A stretch of 17,235 nt of DNA, taken from the NCBI GenBank assembly GCA_039811865.1, contig JBDHZK010000055.1, forward strand, positions 1 through 17,235, given 5' to 3'. This DNA is from JBDHZK01 sp039811865 (GTDB lineage Bacteria; Actinomycetota; Actinomycetes; Propionibacteriales; Propionibacteriaceae). A model generated the notes under the pieces. That model had not been told where the DNA came from, ran no database searches, and worked only from the letters and a program-made list of their open reading frames with translations. Each line of letters begins with the position of its first letter. The first letter of the stretch is position 1. Both the position numbers and the translations under genes were made by a program. Of the stretch, positions 12,544-17,235 are shown in pieces.

Positions 12544-14681
12544 ATGCCGGCGCCCGGGTCCGCGGTGAATCGTCGTCCCGCGTCGCCCGGCTGTTCGGGA
12601 CGTCCCTCAGGTCGGGTGTCGCCGGCGGAATCGACCATCAGCGCAGCCGTCAACTCATTTACCGCCGCGCGCAACTGCAGGATGTCCACGGCCTCGTGCC
12701 GCTCGGCCACCGTCTTCTCGACACTGGCCAGGACGTCCCCCCGTTCGACGCCGGCGACCCGCACAGCCAGGTCCTTGCGCAGCTCGGGGCTCATGATCCC
12801 GCCCTCGGCGCGCGAGCGGCGGGTGATCTCCACGGCGTACTTCTCCGAGTCGTCCAACACCGACTCGTCCTCCGAGGTCAACAACAACGCCGCGCGGGCG
12901 AGCAGTTGCTGGCCGCGCTCGAAGTCGCCGGAGCCCAGGTCCGTCACGGCCCGGCGCAGGAGGGGGCGGTCGGGCCGCGCCGACTCGTCGGCCAGTTGGT
13001 CGAGTTGGAAGCCAAGGATGCGCTCGCGGGTCCGTTTGCCCACCGAGCCGTGGCCGAAACCCGGGACGAGTTCGCGCACCGACTGGTTCGACTGGCTCAG
13101 TCCGTCGATCAGTTCGCTGGCCGCCTCCTCCGGGCCCCGCGTGGAGTCGCGCAGCGGGATCGCCCGGATCCCGATCGTGAAGATCAGCGTCAGGACCGCC
13201 AGCGGCAGCATGGCCCAGAAGACGAGGTGCAACTGGTCGGCCAGCCCCTGCCGGACCGCCGCCGCGATGACGGGGGGCAGCTTGGCAAGTGCCCCTGGGT
13301 CAAGAACGGAGCCCGCGCCAACACCGCCCGCCGGCAGCTTCGCGGCGATCGCGGGCGGCAAGTGGGACTTGATGGCCTCGGTCAGGCCCGCGGTCATGAT
13401 CGTGCCGAAGATGGCGATCCCCACGGTCGAACCCACGTTGCGGAAGAACTGGGTGGACGCGGTCGCAACGCCGAGGTCGCGGCGGGCCACACAGTTCTGC
13501 ACGACGAGGGTGTACTGCTGCAGCGTCAGGCCTAGTCCGACGCCGATCACGATCATCGCGACGGTCAGTTCGAGTGGGTCGGAGGCTGCGGTCAGGCGGA
13601 TCAGCAGCCAGACCCCGATGCCCACGATCACGATGCCTCCGAGCATCAGTTCCTTGTACCGTCCGGTGCGGGTGATCACGATCCCGGACAAGATGCCCAT
13701 GATGATCAGCCCGAGCATCATCGGGGTGAGGATGAGGCCCGACTGCGCCGCGCCCACCCCCATGACGCCCTGGGCGAAGACCGGGATGTAGATGATGGCG
13801 CCGAACATCACCATGGCCAGGCAGAAGCCGGCGAGGTTGGCGAAGGTGAAGATCGAGTTGGCGAACAACGACAGCGGAATCACCGGCTCGCTGACCCGGC
13901 GCTCGATGAACACGAAGGCAACCAGGCTGAGCGCGCCCACGCCGTACAGACCGAGGATGGTTGCGGAGTTCCACGGGTAAGTGGTGCCACCCCAGGATGT
14001 GGCCAGCAGGATGGTGATCAGCGCCAACGACAGAGTCGCGATCCCGGCATAGTCGACCTTTGCCTTGCGTTGCTGGTGCTCCAGGCGCATGAACCGCCAG
14101 ATCGCGAACAGCGCTAGCAGCCCCACCGGGATGGTGATGAAGAAGAGCCAGCGCCACCCCAGCGCATCGGTGATGACGCCCCCGGCGAGCGGCCCGGCAA
14201 CCGACGTCACGCCGAAGATCGTCCCCATGAAGCCTTGGTACTTACCGCGCTGGCGAGGGGGAATGATGTCGCCGACAATCGTCTGCGACAGCGGCATCAC
14301 AGTGCCCATCCCGATGCCCTGAATCGCTCGCCCGACGATCAGCATCCAAAAATCCTGGGCGAACCCGCTGATCAGCGAAGCTGCCATGAAGACGATCAGA
14401 CCACCGATGTAGAACGGTCTCCGCCCGTACAGGTCGGACAGCTTGCCCACGATCGGCACGGTGATCGCCGAGACGAGCATCGCGGAGGTCGCGACCCAGG
14501 AGTAGTGGTCCATGCCGCCGAGTTCGGCCACGATGCGTGGCATCGCCGGACCGACGATCGTCTGGCTGATCGATGCGACCAACATGCCGACCATCAGGCC
14601 CTGGAACACCCGCCGATTAGCGGGGCTGAGCTTGAAGGTGACCCGCTCGGCTGCCGAAGTGTCCACTCTTGCGCTACTCAC
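12540..14681 (-). CDS. DHA2-family MFS multidrug transporter with long C-terminal tail
   Basis: A 713-residue EmrB/QacA-type proton-driven exporter. Residues about 25-505 hold the usual 14 membrane segments: motif A GKLSDLYGRRPFYIGG (79-94), RAIQGIGMGTVMPLSQTIVGDIIPPRQRGKYQG (118-150), and antiporter motif C around GVTSVAGPLAGGVITDALGWRWLFFITIPVG (157-187). A loop at about 440-480 lies before the last helix, as is common in the family. From about 512 to the end there is a 200-residue hydrophilic, mostly helical cytosolic extension not needed for transport. The start is GTG 14681 with no ribosome-binding site; TAGTGT lies eight bases before it inside an inverted repeat. No regulator gene is adjacent. 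Drug efflux is the family role; the substrate is unknown. Confidence 0.93.
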   Translation of the reverse strand: MSSARVDTSAAERVTFKLSPANRRVFQGLMVGMLVASISQTIVGPAMPRIVAELGGMDHYSWVATSAMLVSAITVPIVGKLSDLYGRRPFYIGGLIVFMAASLISGFAQDFWMLIVGRAIQGIGMGTVMPLSQTIVGDIIPPRQRGKYQGFMGTIFGVTSVAGPLAGGVITDALGWRWLFFITIPVGLLALFAIWRFMRLEHQQRKAKVDYAGIATLSLALITILLATSWGGTTYPWNSATILGLYGVGALSLVAFVFIERRVSEPVIPLSLFANSIFTFANLAGFCLAMVMFGAIIYIPVFAQGVMGVGAAQSGLILTPMMLGLIIMGILSGIVITRTGRYKELMLGGIVIVGIGVWLLIRLTAASDPLELTVAMIVIGVGLGLTLQQYTLVVQNCVARRDLGVATASTQFFRNVGSTVGIAIFGTIMTAGLTEAIKSHLPPAIAAKLPAGGVGAGSVLDPGALAKLPPVIAAAVRQGLADQLHLVFWAMLPLAVLTLIFTIGIRAIPLRDSTRGPEEAASELIDGLSQSNQSVRELVPGFGHGSVGKRTRERILGFQLDQLADESARPDRPLLRRAVTDLGSGDFERGQQLLARAALLLTSEDESVLDDSEKYAVEITRRSRAEGGIMSPELRKDLAVRVAGVERGDVLASVEKTVAERHEAVDILQLRAAVNELTAALMVDSAGDTRPEGRPEQPGDAGRRFTADPGAGI

Positions 14682-14683
14682 GT

Positions 14684-14702
14684 CTGGTCACACTACGACC
14701 AG
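14684..14702 (-). promoter_or_regulatory. Promoter and inverted repeat of the MFS transporter gene
   Basis: CTGGTC (14684-14689) and GACCAG (14697-14702) are separated by seven bases that contain the -10-like TAGTGT on the minus strand (14695-14690), eight bases before GTG 14681. A repressor on this dyad would cover the promoter. Binding is inferred. Confidence 0.5.
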
Positions 14703-14705
14703 CGA

Positions 14706-14760
14706 CTTTGGGAGCGAACCCAAAGATCAGATCGATTCACGGATCGCTTCGGTTCGCTCC
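14706..14760 (-). promoter_or_regulatory. Two mutually exclusive inverted repeats upstream of the MFS gene
   Basis: CTTTGGG (14706-14712) pairs with CCCAAAG (14719-14725) around a six-base loop. GGAGCGAACC (14711-14720) also pairs perfectly with GGTTCGCTCC (14751-14760). The two stems share bases and cannot form together. They lie between the stop of the upstream minus-strand gene and the transporter promoter. Confidence 0.45.
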
Positions 14761-14837
14761 TTACTCGGCGATGCCGCGCCTGAGCTCCCGTTGCTGCCAG
14801 CGCAACCGGCTCAGGGTTCGCTCAGGCTCCACGGCAT

Positions 14838-15443
14838 TCACAGCAACGAAAAGCGTCCCGGCTGCCGACCGGTCAACGCCCGGATCGCGCCCGGCGCTCG
14901 CCCCCCACCAACAGCGGTCTGGACGAGTACGTCGAGCGTGATCGTCAGCAGCCCATCGGACGCCTGGGACGAAATCCCGAGCGCCTGCGCCAAGTCGAGA
15001 CCATGAACGACCAACTCGAAGGTGCGGGTCGGGAGGTAGTCGGCCAGTGCGATCGCACCGATTCTCGAGGCCAGAACGGGGTTCCCGGGTTCGGCGGCGA
15101 GCGCACGCTCGAGCTGGGCTCGAGTGGCCCGAACTCCGGCCAAGGGGTCGTCGCCCAAATCCACCCCGGCCGCGATGCCCCGGTCGCGGACGCTGGCGTG
15201 GATCGTCGGGTCGAGCCGTCCCGCGGCCGCGAAGTACTCACCGGGCGAACCGAGACTCGCCGTGGCGGGCCGCTCCAGCGCGAGGTAGTCGATCACGGTG
15301 GTCAGAGCGCGCAACGTGTGTCCCACCAGCGAGCGGACGTCCCAGTCGCCGAGCGCGGGAGCGGACCAGGCGTCCGCGGGGACGGCTGCGACCAGCCGCT
15401 CGAACTCGTCGGCGGCGGCGAACAGGGCCTCACGTTCGTTCAT
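14838..15443 (-). CDS. Mycothiol-dependent maleylpyruvate isomerase-like (DinB-fold) protein
   Basis: A 201-residue protein of the DinB/MDMPI fold. LGDWDVRSLVGHTLRAL (31-47) matches the family's 'W.V.DLV.H' helix, and TFELVVHGLDLAQALGI (141-157) the second metal helix. His42 with Glu143 and His147 would be the three zinc ligands; the E-x3-H spacing is as I recall it for maleylpyruvate isomerase (His52, Glu144, His148). Family members use mycothiol or similar thiols, found in actinomycetes. Most relatives are of unknown reaction, and nothing nearby suggests gentisate breakdown, so isomerase activity should not be assumed. ATG 15443 lies six bases after GATAGT and has no ribosome-binding site; the longer frame to 15626 would cross repeat C. 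Confidence 0.85.
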   Translation of the reverse strand: MNEREALFAAADEFERLVAAVPADAWSAPALGDWDVRSLVGHTLRALTTVIDYLALERPATASLGSPGEYFAAAGRLDPTIHASVRDRGIAAGVDLGDDPLAGVRATRAQLERALAAEPGNPVLASRIGAIALADYLPTRTFELVVHGLDLAQALGISSQASDGLLTITLDVLVQTAVGGGRAPGAIRALTGRQPGRFSLL

Positions 15444-15449
15444 CAGGCG

Positions 15450-15455
15450 ACTATC
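15450..15455 (-). promoter_or_regulatory. Leaderless -10 box of the MDMPI-like gene
   Basis: On the minus strand GATAGT (15455-15450) is followed by six bases (CGCCTG) and ATG 15443. There is no Shine-Dalgarno sequence. Confidence 0.5.
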
Positions 15456-15479
15456 CCAGGCCGTAGACCCGGAGGATAG

Positions 15480-15565
15480 GTGAAATTGTGCGGGGGTCGC
15501 TCGACGACCCCGAGTTCTCCAGCGGCGGACGACGCTGCCGGCTTCGATGCGCCGCACGTTTTCAC
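15480..15565. repeat. Palindromic dispersed element, copy C
   Basis: The right arm CGCCGCACGTTTTCAC (15550-15565) is intact. The left arm GTGAAATTGTGCGGGG (15480-15495) matches its complement at 13 of 16 positions, with a 54-base loop. A nested hairpin GGGGTCG-CTCGA-CGACCCC (15493-15511) begins within the left arm. It lies between the divergent MDMPI-like and AAA ATPase genes. Confidence 0.8.
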
Positions 15566-15633
15566 GCGCGGGCGCTGCCGACTCCGCGCAGACAAAGGCT
15601 GCGGCACGAAGGCCGCGCCGCGACACTGCGCGG

Positions 15634-15657
15634 ATGTCTTAGGTAATCGGTAGACAT
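15634..15657. promoter_or_regulatory. Inverted repeat just upstream of the AAA ATPase -10 box
   Basis: ATGTCT (15634-15639) and AGACAT (15652-15657) are separated by 12 bases and cover the expected -35 area of the TACCTT promoter. It could be an operator. Arms of six bases can arise by chance, so the call is weak. Confidence 0.3.
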
Positions 15658-15662
15658 GCCCA

Positions 15663-15668
15663 TACCTT
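15663..15668 (+). promoter_or_regulatory. Leaderless -10 box of the AAA ATPase gene
   Basis: TACCTT is followed by six bases (GCGAGC) and ATG 15675, with no Shine-Dalgarno sequence. This matches the arrangement at the amidase, lipoprotein and rarD-like genes. Confidence 0.6.
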
Positions 15669-15674
15669 GCGAGC

Positions 15675-16853
15675 ATGGATCCCGTCCGGAACCCGTATGC
15701 GCCTGGAGCCGGTCAGCGCCCGCCCGAACTCGCGGGACGCGACGAGCAGCTGACCACGTTCGATGTCGTACTGGAGCGCGTCGCGAAGGGACGTCCCGAG
15801 CGGTCGACGATTCTCACCGGGCTTCGCGGTGTGGGCAAGACGGTGCTGCTCAACCGGCTGCGCAGTTCGGCCGTCCGCGCCCGCTGGGGCACGGGGAAGC
15901 TCGAAGCCCGCCCTGACCAGGGGCTTCGCCGTCCGCTCGGGGCCGCTTTACACATGGCAATTCGTGAGTTGAGCCATCCCGAGCCGACCCCCGTGCTGTC
16001 CACGCTCAAGGCGTTCGTCGAGCGCGAGGCCAAGCCGGGGGCTAAGGCCTACGAGCGGTGGAACCCAGGGATCATGGCGCCGACCTCGTCGGGGCGGGCC
16101 GACTCCGGCGACATCGAGATCGACCTGGTCGAACTGCTCACCGACGTCGCGGGCCTGGCCGCGGACCTCGGTCGCGGCGTGGCCGTCTACATCGACGAGA
16201 TGCAGGATCTCGGCCCGGACGACGTCTCCGCCATGTGCGCGGCCTGCCACGAGATCGGGCAGCAGGCCCTGCCGTTGATCGTCGTCGGCGCCGGGCTCCC
16301 GCACCTGCCCGCCGTTTTGAGCGCGTCGAAGTCGTACTCCGAGCGCCTGTTTCGCTACGCGCGGATCGACCGGCTCGACCGCGGCGCCGCCGACCTGGCC
16401 CTCGTGGCTCCCGCCGCGGAAGAGGGCGCCGAGTACACGCCCGAGGCGCTCGCCGCGATGTACGAACTGACCGGCGGCTATCCGTACTTCATCCAGGCCT
16501 ACGGCAAAGTCGCCTGGGACGTCGCCCCGACGTCCCCGATCACAGCAGACGATGTCGCGGTCGCCGAACCCGAGGCCGAGCGCGAACTCGCAGTCGGCTT
16601 CTTCGGCTCGCGCTTCGAGCGGGCAACCCCGGGCGAGCGCGAGTACCTGCGCGCCATGGCCGACGCGGACGACGAGGGCGCGGGCTCGGTGCCCAGTTCG
16701 GCCGTGGCGGCGATTCTCGGACGACGGCCACAGTCCCTTTCTCCCGCGCGCGACGCGCTGCTGAAGAAGGGACTGGTCTACTCCAACGAGCGCGGCAAGA
16801 TCGCCTTCACCGTTCCTCACTTCGGACGATATCTACGCCGTCACGCCGCGTAG
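15675..16853 (+). CDS. AAA ATPase (AAA_16/ORC-like) of unknown role
   Basis: A 392-residue P-loop ATPase. The N-terminus NPYAPGAGQRPPELAGRDEQL leads into Walker A TGLRGVGKTVLLN (48-60; Lys55, Thr56). Walker B is VAVYIDEMQDL (169-179; Asp174, Glu175), and LPLIVVGAGLP (199-209) fits the sensor 1 strand. YSERLFRYARIDRL (221-234) may hold the arginine finger. A lid follows, and residues about 315-390 look like a winged helix (SSAVAAILGRRPQSLSPARDALLKKGLVYS), so DNA binding is plausible. The architecture resembles ORC/Cdc6-type and STAND-like ATPases. Close relatives with this N-terminus are, as I recall, widespread in actinomycetes without a known function. It stands alone, transcribed from a leaderless promoter and flanked by palindromic repeats C and D. 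Confidence 0.9.
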   Translation: MDPVRNPYAPGAGQRPPELAGRDEQLTTFDVVLERVAKGRPERSTILTGLRGVGKTVLLNRLRSSAVRARWGTGKLEARPDQGLRRPLGAALHMAIRELSHPEPTPVLSTLKAFVEREAKPGAKAYERWNPGIMAPTSSGRADSGDIEIDLVELLTDVAGLAADLGRGVAVYIDEMQDLGPDDVSAMCAACHEIGQQALPLIVVGAGLPHLPAVLSASKSYSERLFRYARIDRLDRGAADLALVAPAAEEGAEYTPEALAAMYELTGGYPYFIQAYGKVAWDVAPTSPITADDVAVAEPEAERELAVGFFGSRFERATPGEREYLRAMADADDEGAGSVPSSAVAAILGRRPQSLSPARDALLKKGLVYSNERGKIAFTVPHFGRYLRRHAA

Positions 16854-16860
16854 GTGTCCT

Positions 16861-16876
16861 GCCGGCCCCCGCCGGC
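16861..16876 (+). terminator. GC-rich hairpin after the AAA ATPase gene
   Basis: GCCGG (16861-16865) and CCGGC (16872-16876) form a five-base stem eight bases past the stop codon. It is short and has no T-run, so it is only a candidate. Confidence 0.3.
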
Positions 16877-17076
16877 GAGACCTGGGGCTCCTCCCGGTGC
16901 TCTCGACGAAGGCCTCGCGTCCTCCGGCGAAGGCGGCGGGCCACCGTTTGGCGACCGCCATGGATTCCCGCCTGGATACCTCGCCCGAGCGCGCAGTCCA
17001 GTTGGCCACGGAGCTCTCCCCCTAGATCGCGGGGTAGGTGGCGACGACCTCCATCGAACTCTGCGGCCCCGCGCGC

Positions 17077-17161
17077 GTGAAAACGTGCGGCGATTCGGCT
17101 GGCGCGACGAGGACTCAGCGTGGACCCGTACAGCTCGACACCACTCGCCGCGCAAAACCAC
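17077..17161. repeat. Palindromic dispersed element, copy D (one arm diverged)
   Basis: The left arm GTGAAAACGTGCGGCG (17077-17092) is intact. The right arm CGCCGCGCAAAACCAC (17146-17161) matches the expected complement at 10 of 16 positions: the outer CAC and inner CGCCGC are kept while the central ACGTTTT has changed. The 53-base loop fits the family. Confidence 0.6.
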
Positions 17162-17235
17162 CGGACCTGCGCAACTCTCGGCTCTCGGCGCGGCCTCGGG
17201 CGCGCTACACCGGCAAGGTCGCCAAAGTGGCCCTG

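Larger units (their letters stand above)
16854..17235. other. Gene-poor end of the window with repeat copy D
   Basis: No gene could be supported in the last 380 bases. Open frames on both strands are arginine- and proline-rich and lack start signals. The last 75 bases read plausibly on the plus strand as ...ARYTGKVAKVAL, and on the minus strand as a tail ATLATLPV ending at a TAG (17207-17205). With the window cut here neither can be confirmed. A hairpin at 16861-16876 and repeat D are the only structures seen. Confidence 0.5.

Noticed and set aside
12099..13791. Long plus-strand frames (478 and 415 residues) across the transporter gene
   Set aside because: They overlap the M48-like gene in another frame and run antisense to the clear DHA2 transporter; the products are Arg/Ser/Pro-rich without motifs.
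16058..17080. 340-residue plus-strand frame overlapping the AAA ATPase
   Set aside because: It is an out-of-frame Arg-rich shadow of the Walker-motif-bearing gene.
17205..17235. C-terminus of a minus-strand gene (ATLATLPV) or a plus-strand gene at the right edge
   Set aside because: Both strands read plausibly over about 30 bases and the window ends; too little sequence to call.

Overview
The window is high-GC chromosomal DNA, almost certainly from an actinomycete. Three things point there: a mycothiol-dependent-isomerase-like protein, an amidase closely matching mycobacterial Rv3717/Ami1 in the spacing of its active-site residues, and many genes whose start codon lies six bases after a TANNNT-like -10 box (leaderless transcripts). 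I cannot name the genus. I found no tRNA, rRNA, CRISPR array, transposase or phage gene.

Layout. (1) Bases 1-4803 are an accessory-looking cassette. After the tail of a MarR-type regulator and a 400-base gene-free stretch comes a TetR repressor, divergent from a FAD aromatic monooxygenase. A 58-residue coupled small ORF, a macrolide-type glycosyltransferase and a GNAT acetyltransferase follow on the same strand, with overlapping ends. A 40-base dyad covers the monooxygenase promoter and start. The simplest reading is an inducible small-molecule modification (detoxification or tailoring) operon: oxidise, glycosylate, perhaps acetylate. (2) At 4853-11455 lie a lipoprotein cell-wall amidase (+), then a run on the minus strand: TspO-like membrane protein, TfoX-N protein, RarD-like transporter, unknown lipoprotein, ornithine aminotransferase and citrate synthase. 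This looks like ordinary core or metabolic content. (3) At 11456-17235 are a 539-base gene-free gap, a small membrane protein that looks like a degenerate M48 protease, a DHA2 drug-efflux transporter with a 200-residue cytosolic tail, a DinB/maleylpyruvate-isomerase-like protein, and an AAA ATPase of unknown role.

The least expected signal is a family of four palindromic elements (82-87 bases) in region 3. All have arms close to GTGAAAACGTGCGGCG and its reverse complement around a variable 45-54 base loop. All four are intergenic; two share one gap and two flank the AAA ATPase gene. A second window-wide pattern is a split in translation starts: seven genes have a -10-like hexamer exactly six bases before the start codon and no ribosome-binding site, while others have good Shine-Dalgarno sequences. 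All assignments rest on reading motifs by eye; no database search was run.
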